The notes: a model not told the origin generated them from the letters alone. A stretch of DNA of 64,000 nucleotides from Schlesneria sphaerica (GCF_044336245.1 NZ_CP172346.1:1550001-1614000); one strand, 5' to 3'. Numbered from the stretch's first letter, positions 16,574-26,309 are shown. Numbers and translations: made by a program.

Positions 16574-18058
16574 CTATTTCCCAATACAGAACTTGCTAAA
16601 GACACGGTCGAGAATGTCGTCCGTATAAACCACTCCCAGAATGACCCCTAGATCATCCAGCGCCTGTCGCAAGTCGACGGCGATCAGTTCGTCGCCCGCG
16701 GTTTCCTGCTGGGCGGCATCGCTGGCGTGGCGAAGTGACGCCGAGAGTGACTCGAGCGTGTCTCGACATCGAGCAGCCGTCATTCCCAGCCACTGGCTGT
16801 TTCGGCTGTGACTCTGCGACAGTCGCTGCTTCAGTTGCTCTTCAAACTCGGCCAATCCCTGACCGGTAACGGCACTGACGGGCAGCAGCCTGTAGTAATC
16901 AGCAGCGCCACGACTTGAGGTAATGAACTCAGGACCCAGATCGATTTTTGTCAGTAAGCGAACCGACGCGGACGCACCACTGCTGGCTTGTTCAAACAGG
17001 AAGTCATCGAGTGCGGCATCAGCAGGAGTTACCCCGGCCGCCGTGCACCAGACAAGCAGGTCAGCTCTGCGAAGCTGCTCGTTCCGCTGCTGCTGGGCCG
17101 CGGCGGAGATCCCCGTTGTCTGCTCTTCCCATCCCGCTGTGTCCACCAGATCGAACATCAGCCCGTTCCAGTTGATCGTCCGCGTCAGGAAATCGCGAGT
17201 CGTCCCAGTCTCAGGCGAGACCAGCGCAAGATTGAGACCTGCAAGGCGATTGAAGATCGTACTTTTGCCTGCGTTCGGCAGACCGGCCAGCACGACTTGC
17301 TTCCGAACACGCGACTGCATTCGGTCGGACGTCTGCTGCAGCAGCGCATCGACAACTGCACGGGCTCCAAGCAACCGGCGAGCGACCTCCTCGCGGCTGA
17401 CAAACTCGATATCCTCTTCGATGAAGTCGAGTCCCGCCTCCAGATCGGCAAGTAATTCCAGCAGTTGACCACGTAGCTCGGCCAGTTGACCGGAGACACC
17501 TCCGGCAAGCTGCGACAGCGCCGTTTGCAGCTCAACCTGATCCTGAGCGTCAATCACTCCCAGTACGGCCTCTGCCTGGATGAGATCCAGTTTCCCGGCC
17601 AGGAACGCACGTAAAGTAAATTCCCCTGGTCGGGCCGGCCGGACACCCCGCCGGTAGATTTCACTCAGGACCGCTTCGATCAGGCAAGGCGAGCCGGGGA
17701 GGTGAAGTTCGATCAGTGGTTGTCCGGTGTAGCTCCGCCGATTCGGCCAGTACAGGGCCTGGACGGGGACCGCAACTTCACGCGTGTCGCCACGAAACCG
17801 GATCGTTCCCGGATGCATCGCAGCAGTTCGAGCAGCGTTCCAGGCGTCCGCGGCGACCGGTTCAAAGAGTCCGTCGACGAAGCTCGCGACCTCGCGGCCG
17901 GAAATACGAATGATCCCGCGAGCGGCCCCCCCTGGTGGAGAAGCGATGGCAGCGATCGGGGTGTCGACCGAGAAGTCGACCACGTGGCCTGCCGAACGCT
18001 CAGCAGGCAAAGCCGCGTCCACCCCGGTTGGCGGATTGACCAGAAGATCAATCGTCAT
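16574..18058 (-). CDS. mnmE: tRNA modification GTPase MnmE
   Basis: A 494-residue MnmE. The N-terminal tetrahydrofolate-binding domain has TPIAAIASPPGGAARGIIRI and RPARPGEFTLRAFLAGKLDL. The inserted G domain carries G1 GLPNAGKS at 259-266, G2 TTRD at 286-289, G3 DTAG at 306-309 and G4 TKID near 374. The protein ends in the catalytic CIGK. With MnmG it installs the 5-carboxymethylaminomethyl group on U34 of tRNAs. The ATG at 18058 follows a GGGAGAGGG site; about 30 residues precede the usual start of the family, so this form has a short N-terminal extension. It lies downstream of yidC, the common bacterial neighbourhood. Confidence 0.96.
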   Translation of the reverse strand: MTIDLLVNPPTGVDAALPAERSAGHVVDFSVDTPIAAIASPPGGAARGIIRISGREVASFVDGLFEPVAADAWNAARTAAMHPGTIRFRGDTREVAVPVQALYWPNRRSYTGQPLIELHLPGSPCLIEAVLSEIYRRGVRPARPGEFTLRAFLAGKLDLIQAEAVLGVIDAQDQVELQTALSQLAGGVSGQLAELRGQLLELLADLEAGLDFIEEDIEFVSREEVARRLLGARAVVDALLQQTSDRMQSRVRKQVVLAGLPNAGKSTIFNRLAGLNLALVSPETGTTRDFLTRTINWNGLMFDLVDTAGWEEQTTGISAAAQQQRNEQLRRADLLVWCTAAGVTPADAALDDFLFEQASSGASASVRLLTKIDLGPEFITSSRGAADYYRLLPVSAVTGQGLAEFEEQLKQRLSQSHSRNSQWLGMTAARCRDTLESLSASLRHASDAAQQETAGDELIAVDLRQALDDLGVILGVVYTDDILDRVFSKFCIGK

Positions 18059-18203
18059 GTCCCTCTCCCGAATCGTCCTGTTCTGACCTGCCGAACGACC
18101 CGCGAGCAGACCTGTGCACTTCACGTCATCGGAACCGGACAATGTCGCGGCTCAGTCTGCATTGGCAAACTGCCGCCACCGGCCGGTCCGTCAGACAGTG
18201 GGA

Positions 18204-20354
18204 TTACTTCTTCTTTTTCTTCTTGTCGTCACGCCGTACGCCATTGCCGAGCTGCCGCGTGGCCGAGTGCTGGTTGTCTGCCGACTGCTGCAACCGTTCC
18301 CAGAAGCTCCCCAGAGCTGTTGGCTTGGCGGGTTCGCTGTCGTTTTTTGTCGCTGCTGGTTTACCGATGACACCCGCTTTTGCGGTCGAAGCGGACGATC
18401 CGTCAGTGAGTGCGACGGCGGAAGTCTCTGCCGACGCCGATTTTCGTTTCAATCGTTCGAAGACCCAGCGTTCTGTCATTGACCAGATATTGGTCGCGAT
18501 AAAGTACAGACAGAGTCCCGAGGGAACACGGAAGAACATGGCTCCCATGAAGATCATCATGAAACTCATCATCTTCTGCTGTTGAGCCTGTTCCTCATTG
18601 GTCGGCTCTGGCATCGTCAGCTTTTGATGAATGAACATCAGCCCCGTCGAAATACAGGGCAGCAGGTTGAAATGGGTCCAGCCGAGCCAGGGGACGACGA
18701 ACGGCAGCTTGAACAGCGCATCGGGCGAAGCCAGGTTCTCGAACCACAGGAATGGTTCCATGCGAAGCTCAATCGAACTGCCAATCGCCCGGTAGAGCGC
18801 GATGAAGATCGGAAGTTGCAGCAAAACGGGCAAGCAGCCGCTGAACATCAGGCCGAGCTGTTCTTTGCTCAATTCCTGAGCGGCCCGCATGTACTCGTCA
18901 GTCCCCTTGCCGTACTTCTGCTCCAGCTCCTTCTGCTTTTCCATCAGCTTTGGCTGCAGCTCTTTCATCTTGGCCGCGTTTGCCGCCTGATGTTTCGAGA
19001 TCGGCAGCAGAGCTGTTCGGACCAGCGCCGTGAGGCAAATGATCGCAATCCCGTAACTCAGTCCCAGACTGTGGAACATGTTCAACAGCCAGACCATGCC
19101 ACGGCAGATCGTATCGAACCATCCGTAGTCCATCACTGCGAGAGCGGGAATCTGGGCGACCAGTTCCTTCTTCTTCGGCCCGGCGAACATGCTGTATTCG
19201 TGGGTGAATTCGTCTTTCGCCGGCACATTGATCGTCGGAGACGACAGCGCAACGGAGACATCGCTGTGTTCGATTTTGGCAGGATTTTCATTGGTCACGA
19301 CCGCGCGGGTCGACTCGACCTGATCCTGACCTGGAATCACGAGGGCTGCAAAGTAGAGAACATCGACGCCGATGTACTTGACCTTACGCTTCCAGACTTC
19401 GGTCTTGTCAGCCCGTGCTTTCTTTACTGCTTCCGAGGCTGAAAGCTTATTCTCGTCGAGGGTAACGCCGTCGTCCCGCAAAAAGCCCATTCGGACATCG
19501 CGGTATTTGTACGAGTTATCGGCATCTTCCAGCGGGACTCCCACCGGCCCCTGCAACGTATAGTTGAAGGGAAGTTCCTGATCAGTCAGGTTCTTGACGG
19601 TGACCTTCAGCTTCAGTTCATACCCTTCGAGCAGTGTCTGACGAATATCTCGCTGCTTCAGTTCTTCGTGAGTCAACTGCTTCAGTTCGAAGCGTTTCAA
19701 CAATTCCCATCGTCCATCAGGTGACGTGTACCGGAACGTTGCCGTACGGTCTTTTTCCTGAGGATCTGCGGGTTGGACGATTTCCCAGGGGATTTCATCG
19801 AGCGATGTCGGGGCCAGCGCATGATCGATCTGAGGTGACCGAAGACCGAACGTCCGATGGTAAGTTTTCCGACTGGATCGCAATTCTGCATCGTCGCTGC
19901 CGACGACACGGACGCGGTCACCGCGGCGCCCGAATGCTGGGAAACGCTCCTTATCCGTCAGCTCGATATATTCCACGGATGCGCCGCGACTATCGAGATT
20001 GGCCGCCAGGAAGAATTCATCGATCTGTGCGTTGAGCTTGCTGTCGGGGTTTTTGTCAGGATCGGGAGGGCCGACATACAGATTCACGGCGGGATGCGCA
20101 GGAAGCTGAGCTTCTGGGGCAGCCGCGGGTTTAACCTGTGGTTCAGCGACTTCGACATTGGCGGGTTTCAGCCCGTCGGCAACAGCATCGCCACGACTTG
20201 CATCCGAGCTGTCTGCGGGTGTGTCGTCGAGATTAACAACCTGTTTGGGGGGTTTGGCGAACTCGGGGAAGAGGACGGGGACGGCGAAATTGATCCACGC
20301 CATCCAGATCGCCATCGACATCACAAAAAACAAAAAAAACCGCCGCTGTTCCAT
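18204..20354 (-). CDS. yidC: Membrane protein insertase YidC
   Basis: A 716-residue YidC of the Gram-negative type. One N-terminal membrane segment (residues 5-30) is followed by a large periplasmic domain to about residue 420. The conserved insertase core comes next: LGLSYGIAIICLTALVRTAL, the cytosolic hairpin with KMKELQPKLMEKQKELEQKY, CLPVLLQLPIFIALYRAIG and three further helices. The hydrophilic-groove arginine is in LVRTALLP. The C-terminal tail of about 100 residues ends in six lysines, as in other long-tailed YidC proteins that contact ribosomes. The ATG at 20354 begins the signal anchor; an upstream in-frame start would add 16 residues. The usual neighbours rpmH and rnpA are absent. 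Confidence 0.96.
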   Translation of the reverse strand: MEQRRFFLFFVMSMAIWMAWINFAVPVLFPEFAKPPKQVVNLDDTPADSSDASRGDAVADGLKPANVEVAEPQVKPAAAPEAQLPAHPAVNLYVGPPDPDKNPDSKLNAQIDEFFLAANLDSRGASVEYIELTDKERFPAFGRRGDRVRVVGSDDAELRSSRKTYHRTFGLRSPQIDHALAPTSLDEIPWEIVQPADPQEKDRTATFRYTSPDGRWELLKRFELKQLTHEELKQRDIRQTLLEGYELKLKVTVKNLTDQELPFNYTLQGPVGVPLEDADNSYKYRDVRMGFLRDDGVTLDENKLSASEAVKKARADKTEVWKRKVKYIGVDVLYFAALVIPGQDQVESTRAVVTNENPAKIEHSDVSVALSSPTINVPAKDEFTHEYSMFAGPKKKELVAQIPALAVMDYGWFDTICRGMVWLLNMFHSLGLSYGIAIICLTALVRTALLPISKHQAANAAKMKELQPKLMEKQKELEQKYGKGTDEYMRAAQELSKEQLGLMFSGCLPVLLQLPIFIALYRAIGSSIELRMEPFLWFENLASPDALFKLPFVVPWLGWTHFNLLPCISTGLMFIHQKLTMPEPTNEEQAQQQKMMSFMMIFMGAMFFRVPSGLCLYFIATNIWSMTERWVFERLKRKSASAETSAVALTDGSSASTAKAGVIGKPAATKNDSEPAKPTALGSFWERLQQSADNQHSATRQLGNGVRRDDKKKKKK

Positions 20355-20508
20355 TCCGGATACCAATTTCCCAAGAAGTCTAGCCTGACAGCGCAAGGCC
20401 ATTCAGGCGGGGTTTCAAACATTCAAGAAGGACCTGGGGAAATTTTCACATGACCAGATCGATCAAACTTGAACGCAAGAATTCACGTCGCGGTTCACAC
20501 TCTAACTT

Positions 20509-21255
20509 TCAGCGTCCGTCAGCAAGACGCTCTCCCAGAAAATTGTCGAGATCAGGAATGTCAAAGATCTTCTTCGCCGTCTTGTTGAAGTCGTATTCGA
20601 CTCGCTTGAAGAAGACCTTGTTTCCATCCAGAACGACGTAGGACGACCGATTGTCGCCGTTTCTCGGCTGGCCGACCGAACCGACGTTAACCAGCGTTTT
20701 TTTCTCGCCCAACTCGTACTGGAAATCGATCTCTTCGGGGGCGAGAAAATTCAGGTCTTCGGTGAATACGCCCGGGATGTGCGTATGGCCCTGAAAACAA
20801 TGACGCTCGACCAGCGAGAAAATGCGATCCATTTTCCGCTGGTTGTAAATGTCTTCTGGAAAGACATATTCGTTGAGAGGATTTCGAGCAGACCCGTGGA
20901 CAAATAACAGGTTCGGTTCACGGATCACCCGCGGAAGCTCGCCGAGAAAATCCCATCGCTTGTCGGCCTGTGGACCAGAACCATTTTCCAGCGTCTTTCG
21001 CGTCCAGAAAACGGCCCGTTCCGCACTGGCGTTAAATCCTTCCGGATCAAACAGCGCTGCCTGATCATGATTTCCCAACAGACACTGCTTCGCAGAAGCC
21101 ATGATCCGATCAATGCATTCGCACGGATTCGGTCCATAGCCAATGATATCCCCCAAGCAATAAATATCGGAGATATTTTGCTGGCGAATGTCGGCCAGTA
21201 CGGCCTCAAGCGCTTCGAGATTCGCGTGGATATCGCTGATGATGGCGCGCAACAC
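20509..21255 (-). CDS. Calcineurin-like metallophosphoesterase
   Basis: A 248-residue metallophosphoesterase. Metal-binding motifs run in order: DIHANLEAL, GDIIGYGPNPCECID, LLGNHDQAA, FVHGSARNPL and FQGHTHIPGVF. The pattern GYGP after the GD motif is typical of the YfcE/ApaH-like group (COG0639), often annotated as diadenosine tetraphosphatase-like; the true substrate is unknown. The start is GTG at 21255 or TTG at 21252, both correctly spaced from AAGGA. An upstream ATG would create a longer frame that runs through the small membrane-protein gene. It lies in a leftward series with yidC and mnmE, 154 bases from yidC. Confidence 0.88.
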   Translation of the reverse strand: MLRAIISDIHANLEALEAVLADIRQQNISDIYCLGDIIGYGPNPCECIDRIMASAKQCLLGNHDQAALFDPEGFNASAERAVFWTRKTLENGSGPQADKRWDFLGELPRVIREPNLLFVHGSARNPLNEYVFPEDIYNQRKMDRIFSLVERHCFQGHTHIPGVFTEDLNFLAPEEIDFQYELGEKKTLVNVGSVGQPRNGDNRSSYVVLDGNKVFFKRVEYDFNKTAKKIFDIPDLDNFLGERLADGR

Positions 21256-21362
21256 AATTTCCTTGCCGGACGGCTCGGGGCAAAAACGTCTCCCTCTCAA
21301 TTTCTGATTGGTGATCATAAAACTGAGGGACGTTCGCGGCAAGCATTGAGGCCAACAAACAA

Positions 21363-21467
21363 TCAGCTCAGCCACCACCAGGCGAGCCAGCAGAGTAGCG
21401 GAAACAGGAAGAATACGATCAGCAACCCGATGACATTGGACCGCGTACTATCGGGCCAGCGTGCCAT
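21363..21467 (-). CDS. 34-residue single-span membrane peptide
   Basis: ATG at 21467 follows AAAAGGGGATTC, a strong ribosome binding site, and the frame ends at TGA 21363-21365. The 34 residues have a charged, polar start (MARWPDSTRSN) and then one hydrophobic segment of about 20 residues (VIGLLIVFFLFPLLCWLAWW) that runs to the C-terminus. The shape is that of a small membrane protein, probably N-in with a tryptophan-rich far end. It sits between the outer-membrane barrel gene and the metallophosphatase, in the same direction. No family was recognised. A chance frame is possible but unlikely given the ribosome site and composition. Confidence 0.55.
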   Translation of the reverse strand: MARWPDSTRSNVIGLLIVFFLFPLLCWLAWWWLS

Positions 21468-21499
21468 GAATCCCCTTTTCTGCGACTGAATTCTGATAT

Positions 21500-21519
21500 C
21501 CGATCCCACCTGAGATCGG
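21500..21519 (-). terminator. Hairpin downstream of the outer-membrane barrel gene
   Basis: A six-base stem (CCGATC with GATCGG) with an eight-base loop lies 22 bases past the stop of the barrel gene and before the 34-residue gene. It has no T-tract. It may be an attenuator or processing hairpin rather than a full stop. Confidence 0.25.
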
Positions 21520-21541
21520 CTCATGCGACGATTTCAAAGAA

Positions 21542-22678
21542 TCAGAACCGCACCCCGAATCGCAGCATCAGACCATTGTTCACATTAAAATCGGGCGTCG
21601 AATTCAGAAAAGTATTTTGTCGACCGAAGACGAGCCCCACCTCAAAATACTTGTCATACCACTGATGGTCGCTGCGAAGCCCCATCCCGACTCTCCAGTC
21701 GGCGAGCTGAATCTGATCGCGGTTTCCGTTCTGCTGAATCTGGTACGATTCGACATGGTACTCTCCCTGAGCATAGAGCCAGTGAGATCCATTGCCGAAA
21801 TTCCCCAGAAAATAGCTGATGCGGGATTTCGGAAATAACATCCGCAACTCCAGGCGTTCGTTCGGGTTCCAGACGGCCCCGGCGTAGGGGATGATAATAT
21901 TGTCCACGCGGTCCCAGTACTGAACCCCCAACACCCACATCCATTGGGGCGAAGTTCGATAGAGCAGCGCACCATACGCATCCAGATTGAATGCCTCACG
22001 CCCTAATGAACCGTCAAAGTCGGTGTTAATCGACGGATTGAAATCAAGCTGTGCCGTCCATCCGCCGACTGTCGGCGAATTCAACAGGAAATCCCATCCG
22101 AACCGGTACACCGAACCGGGAAGATCCGGATAGTTAGGTCCGTCCCACAACCGGACCCCTGCCTGAGCCGTGTTCGTAAAAATCCATTCGGGGGTCAGCA
22201 TCGCAGTGTACTTCAACGCAGCATCATAAGCCTGTACCGAGAAATAACCATCTGCCGGCCCTGATGTCCCCGCAGGAGCGAGATAGTAGCCGTCAAACAT
22301 AGGGGTGAAGCCAAATCGCTCGGGCTGAGGACCGTTCACCCCGGAAAGGACCGGCTGCCCCGGGTCATTCACATAGGGCAGGACCGGATCCGGCCCCGCC
22401 TGCAGTGCAAACGGGTCGTAGGGCTGGTACGGAGCAGCCAGAGGTGGCGTTGACGGAGGCGAATCATACGTCCCGCCATACGACTGACCTCTGACGACCG
22501 GACGTTTTTGAGAGGGTTCACGCAGCCAGCCCGGGTGCTGAATGGGCGCAGTAACGGCGGGGTCTTCTTCGCGGAAAACCACGGCCAAGCCACGATCCCG
22601 CTCTGAAACACCGGTTGCCTGTGCGGGCAAACCGCTGATCAGCATCGCAAACAGGCTCAGAAGAACGTTGCTCACCAC
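21542..22678 (-). CDS. Predicted outer-membrane beta-barrel protein
   Basis: A 378-residue protein. A hydrophobic signal (NVLLSLFAMLISGLPAQA) is followed by a Pro/Gly/Tyr-rich linker to about residue 140. The rest is a run of alternating aromatic strands (FGWDFLLNSPTVGGWTAQLD, WMWVLGVQYWDRV, YFEVGLVFGRQNTF) that ends in phenylalanine (GLMLRFGVRF), the classic barrel terminal strand. It resembles the uncharacterised planctomycete outer-membrane barrel families; cargo and function are unknown. The start is one of two adjacent GTG codons (22678 or 22675) after a GAGG site. A longer frame exists but would overlap the promoter region of the divergent peptidase. Confidence 0.75.
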   Translation of the reverse strand: MVSNVLLSLFAMLISGLPAQATGVSERDRGLAVVFREEDPAVTAPIQHPGWLREPSQKRPVVRGQSYGGTYDSPPSTPPLAAPYQPYDPFALQAGPDPVLPYVNDPGQPVLSGVNGPQPERFGFTPMFDGYYLAPAGTSGPADGYFSVQAYDAALKYTAMLTPEWIFTNTAQAGVRLWDGPNYPDLPGSVYRFGWDFLLNSPTVGGWTAQLDFNPSINTDFDGSLGREAFNLDAYGALLYRTSPQWMWVLGVQYWDRVDNIIIPYAGAVWNPNERLELRMLFPKSRISYFLGNFGNGSHWLYAQGEYHVESYQIQQNGNRDQIQLADWRVGMGLRSDHQWYDKYFEVGLVFGRQNTFLNSTPDFNVNNGLMLRFGVRF

Positions 22679-22994
22679 ACCGGCCTCATAAATGAACGTG
22701 GTACGGGGCGCACCGGCGACCCATCTGGTCCGGCAGGTTTTTCCAGAAAACACTTTCCTCGTCAACATCAACTCCGGCAGAAAGTGCCACTGTGCCACCG
22801 GGATCCGGGCCTCGACTTGCCGAGGCCTCTTTGCAGCATGGACTTCTCCGCATTTCATTTGGCCGCCGTCGCAAGCAGAGAACTTCGGCATGACAGGAAA
22901 ATCCGGATTGTGCTCTTTTGGCTTCCCGCAGAACATGAGACACACCACCGCCTGGACGTGCGGCATCGACTGGGCTCACAAAGGAGTAGAAAGA
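22679..22994. other. Divergent intergenic region
   Basis: These 316 bases separate the barrel gene (leftward) from the peptidase gene (rightward). Both neighbouring frames stay open far into it, but their signal peptides and ribosome sites show the starts at 22678 and 22995. No confident promoter was identified. Confidence 0.4.
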
Positions 22995-24575
22995 GTGATT
23001 CGCCACCCAAGTTCCCCCTGGGGATCCGTGGTCCTGCTGCTCATCATCCTGGCTCGTGCAGTTTTTCTGACTGCCACGTCAGCGGCGGAGGAGGTCACTG
23101 CGGGCTCATCGGGCCTGTCGAAGATCAATATCGAAGACCTGCGCAAGCATGTCGTCACCTTGGCGGGCGACGCGCTCGAAGGCCGTGAAGCAGGTTCACG
23201 CGGAGGTAAAGCGACGGTCGCCTACCTGCGAACGGCTCTCAAGACGATTCGGGCCCGTACCGCAGTACCACCCGAACGTGTCCAGGAATTTGGCGGGGAC
23301 TACCAGAATCTACTCGTTCTGCTGCCGGGGTCAGATGAAAAATTAAAGCATCAGGTCGTCGTGGTGGGTGCTCATCATGATCACGTCGGATACGGAAAGG
23401 CCTCCAACAGCCAAGGACCGCTTGGCTATGTGCATAACGGTGCAGACGATAACGCCAGCGGCACCGCGGCGGTACTTGAGCTGATCGAAGCGTTCTCGTC
23501 CCTGGAACCGCGTCCCGCGTGCAGCATTCTGTTCGCGTTCTGGGATGCCGAAGAAGTCGGCCTGCTCGGATCTAAACATTGGGTCGCCAACCCCACAATC
23601 CCACTTCAACAACTTCGGTTCGTTCTCAATCTCGACATGCTGGGGCGACTGAGGAATGGCAAGGTCATCACCGTCGGATGGCGTTCCGCTGCAGGTCTCA
23701 GACCGTTCCTGGCCGCTCATAACACCAACAACTTCCTGTTACTGGCCTACCAGCCGAAAGTCATCGCGGATAGTGACCACCATCCTTTCTATTCCGCCGG
23801 TATCCCCGCAATCCACCTGGATACGGATAAACACGATGACTATCACCGCCCGACAGACGATCCCGATCGCATCAACTGGGACGGCCTTCAAGTCATGACA
23901 GAGTATGCCTACCGGCTCATCTTCGATGCGGCGAACCGGCCCGAGTTCCCTCGCTTCCGTCGTGACGCTCTCACCGAACCACCGCCCGACTGGATGGTGC
24001 AACGTGAACTGACACCTCCGCCGGTGCGATTGGGAGTCACCTGGGACGAACGTCGTATCAAGCAAAACCTGATGACCATCGCGCAGGTCAACGCGGGCTC
24101 CCCCGCGGCGAATGCCGGCCTGCTTCCCGGAGACCGCCTTGTGCAATTCGGGGTCTGGCAGCAAAACAACAGCTTCGACACCTTAAAATCCACGATCCTG
24201 GCGGCGAAGAACCCTGTCGCAATCCGCATCGAACGCCCCGGAGTCGGGTCCCCCCTCGAATTGACAGCAAACCTGGCCGGCTCACCGATTCGACTCGGCG
24301 CGGGCTGGCGCGATGATCCTGCCCTCCCTGACTCCGTCGTAATCGCCCAGGTCATCGCCGACTCGCCCGCCGCCCGAGCCGGCATCTCGGTCGGTGATGT
24401 GATCCTCAGTTTTGGCGGTCGTCCCTTGAACTCGTCCGAAGAAATGAAGCAACGGGTCACGACCGAACCCGGCCCGTTTCAATTCCGTATCGAGCGCGAC
24501 GGACGAATTCAAGATCTCAGCGTTGACGTGACGGACGAACGGCAGCCTCCTGCTGCCGCTGTGGCCAATCCATAG
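22995..24575 (+). CDS. Exported M28-family aminopeptidase with two PDZ domains
   Basis: A 526-residue protein. A signal peptide (about residues 1-32) is followed by a protease-associated segment and an M28 peptidase domain. Two-zinc ligands are visible in order: GAHHDHVGYG, HNGADDNASG, FAFWDAEEVGLLGS, LNLDMLGR and DDYHRPTDD. Two PDZ domains follow (cores AGSPAANAGLLPGDRLVQFG and ADSPAARAGISVGDVILSFG). It should release N-terminal amino acids from peptides in the periplasm or at the cell surface. The start GTG is eight bases from AAAGGAG and directly precedes the signal sequence. The in-frame ATG at 22692 is not supported by a ribosome site. Confidence 0.92.
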   Translation: MIRHPSSPWGSVVLLLIILARAVFLTATSAAEEVTAGSSGLSKINIEDLRKHVVTLAGDALEGREAGSRGGKATVAYLRTALKTIRARTAVPPERVQEFGGDYQNLLVLLPGSDEKLKHQVVVVGAHHDHVGYGKASNSQGPLGYVHNGADDNASGTAAVLELIEAFSSLEPRPACSILFAFWDAEEVGLLGSKHWVANPTIPLQQLRFVLNLDMLGRLRNGKVITVGWRSAAGLRPFLAAHNTNNFLLLAYQPKVIADSDHHPFYSAGIPAIHLDTDKHDDYHRPTDDPDRINWDGLQVMTEYAYRLIFDAANRPEFPRFRRDALTEPPPDWMVQRELTPPPVRLGVTWDERRIKQNLMTIAQVNAGSPAANAGLLPGDRLVQFGVWQQNNSFDTLKSTILAAKNPVAIRIERPGVGSPLELTANLAGSPIRLGAGWRDDPALPDSVVIAQVIADSPAARAGISVGDVILSFGGRPLNSSEEMKQRVTTEPGPFQFRIERDGRIQDLSVDVTDERQPPAAAVANP

Positions 24576-24749
24576 CTCCTGGACGCATCCCTGCCGTCCG
24601 TTCGTGACAGGAAACCAGGATCAAACGGTTCCTTCGTGTTCGGTATTCATCAAAACTTCACGCGTGGTATCGTGAAAATGACTATAACGGAGGTCGCCGA
24701 ACGTCGGCAGACTGCCCGAGGGCCCTGTTAAGAACGAGGTTTTGAATCA

Positions 24750-26108
24750 ATGAGATGTATCGTCTGCAGCCTGGCAATAAGTGGATGGCTGCTGAGCTCG
24801 ATGGGCTGCGGAACATCGGCCATTGCCGTAGACAGTGTGGGCGAGCCGGATGCCTCAACCCCGATCAAAGTCGCTGACGCAGAGGCTTACAAGCCCACGC
24901 CGCTTCCAGATCGCGTGATCCTTTCCTGGACGGGCGACCCCTCGCGGACGCAAGCCGTGACATGGCGAACAGACACCACCGTAAAACAGGGGCTGGCGGA
25001 AATCGCGGTCGCGGGTGACAACGGAGTCTTTTCTCGCAGTGCGCGGCAATTGACTGCGAAGACAACCCCTCTGCAATCCAATCTCTCAAATGCGCACTAC
25101 CACACAGTGGAGTTCAACGCACTGACGCCCAAGACAAAATACGCCTACCGGGTGGGCGATGGGCTGAACTGGACTGAGTGGTACCATTTCGAAACGGCCA
25201 GTGACCAGGCCGAGCCATTCACCTTCATCTACTTCGGCGACGCTCAGACGGAGGTCAAGTCGCTCTGGTCGCGCGTCATTCGCGAAGCATTTACAGACGC
25301 TCCCAAAGCCCGTTTTCTGCTGCACGCCGGTGACTTGATCAACCGCGCCAACAGCGATGCCGAATGGGGCGAATGGCATTGGGCCGGGGGCTGGATGAAC
25401 GCCATGATCCCCAATGTAACGACCCCGGGTAACCATGAATACGAACGGGTGGGCCCCGAAAAGATCCCTCATCTGTCAAACCACTGGAAGCCCCAGTTTG
25501 CACTGCCAGAGAACGGCCCTGCGAACCTGATCGAGACTGTGTACTACGTCGACTTCCAGGGGACACGGATTATCTCTCTCAACTCGAACGAAAAGATTGC
25601 AGCGCAAAATCCGTGGCTGGAAAGTGTGCTGGCGTCACGAGATTCCTCCATCCGTTGGACGATCGTGACCATGCATCATCCGATCTACTCCAGCGCCAAG
25701 AACCGCGACAATCTGGAAATCCGCGACAACTGGCAACCCATTTTCGACAAGTACAAAGTCGACCTGGTCCTGCAAGGACACGACCATACTTACGCCCGAT
25801 CAGGACTCGTAAACAGCACGACGGGCGTCACGGCTCAGGGGGAACAGGGGACGGTGTACGTCGTCTCCGTCAGCGGCCCCAAGCTGTATGACATTGGCAA
25901 GCCGATCCGCCCTGAATTCCAGCGGGTTGCCGAAGACACGCAACTCTTTCAAATCATCACCGTCGATGGAAATGAACTGCGCTATCAGGCTCGTACCGCA
26001 ACGGGTCAACCGTATGACGGATTTACCCTCGTCAAAAAGCCGGGTGAGGTGAATCAGTTAATCGAACAGGTGCCTCCGACGCCCGCCCGTTTGCGGGCAC
26101 CAAAGTAA
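24750..26108 (+). CDS. Purple acid phosphatase-like metallophosphoesterase
   Basis: A 452-residue exported protein. The N-terminus is a signal peptide with a cysteine at the end of the hydrophobic stretch (LLSSMGC), so it may be a lipoprotein, though the lipobox is imperfect. An N-terminal fibronectin-like domain (about residues 50-150) precedes the phosphoesterase domain with YFGDAQ, LLHAGDLINR, TTPGNHEYE, VTMHHPIYSS and LQGHDHTYARSG, which together supply the two-metal site of the PAP group. It should hydrolyse phosphomonoesters outside the cytoplasm. It follows the peptidase gene by 174 bases in the same direction and ends before a bidirectional terminator. Confidence 0.9.
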   Translation: MRCIVCSLAISGWLLSSMGCGTSAIAVDSVGEPDASTPIKVADAEAYKPTPLPDRVILSWTGDPSRTQAVTWRTDTTVKQGLAEIAVAGDNGVFSRSARQLTAKTTPLQSNLSNAHYHTVEFNALTPKTKYAYRVGDGLNWTEWYHFETASDQAEPFTFIYFGDAQTEVKSLWSRVIREAFTDAPKARFLLHAGDLINRANSDAEWGEWHWAGGWMNAMIPNVTTPGNHEYERVGPEKIPHLSNHWKPQFALPENGPANLIETVYYVDFQGTRIISLNSNEKIAAQNPWLESVLASRDSSIRWTIVTMHHPIYSSAKNRDNLEIRDNWQPIFDKYKVDLVLQGHDHTYARSGLVNSTTGVTAQGEQGTVYVVSVSGPKLYDIGKPIRPEFQRVAEDTQLFQIITVDGNELRYQARTATGQPYDGFTLVKKPGEVNQLIEQVPPTPARLRAPK

Positions 26109-26121
26109 ATCGCGTCCCGTC

Positions 26122-26141
26122 TGCGGTCCGCCCGGACCGCA
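26122..26141. terminator. GC-rich hairpin after the phosphatase gene
   Basis: TGCGGTCCG and CGGACCGCA are perfect inverse copies separated by two bases; in RNA this forms an eight-pair stem with a four-base loop. It starts 14 bases after the phosphatase stop codon and precedes the stronger terminator at 26195-26232. It may help block transcript decay. Confidence 0.4.
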
Positions 26142-26194
26142 CACCTGCCGTCGATGTTTCCGACAAACCCGAAAATCAGTGACCCGTAACGAAA

Positions 26195-26232
26195 CCACCG
26201 GTCAGCGATCACATCGCCGACCGGTGGTTTTT
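26195..26232. terminator. Intrinsic terminator between convergent genes
   Basis: A nine-base stem (CCACCGGTC with GACCGGTGG) with a 15-base loop is followed by TTTTT on the plus strand and flanked by AAA on the other side. It sits between the rightward phosphatase gene and the leftward isomerase operon. It is a clear rho-independent terminator for the plus strand and may serve both. Confidence 0.8.
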
Positions 26233-26309
26233 CGTTTCTCGAGCAGAGACATTGCCCTGGCAAGGAGACTCTTCCCTGGTCTTCGTCTGCCCCTCAAATG
26301 GTGGGCTCG

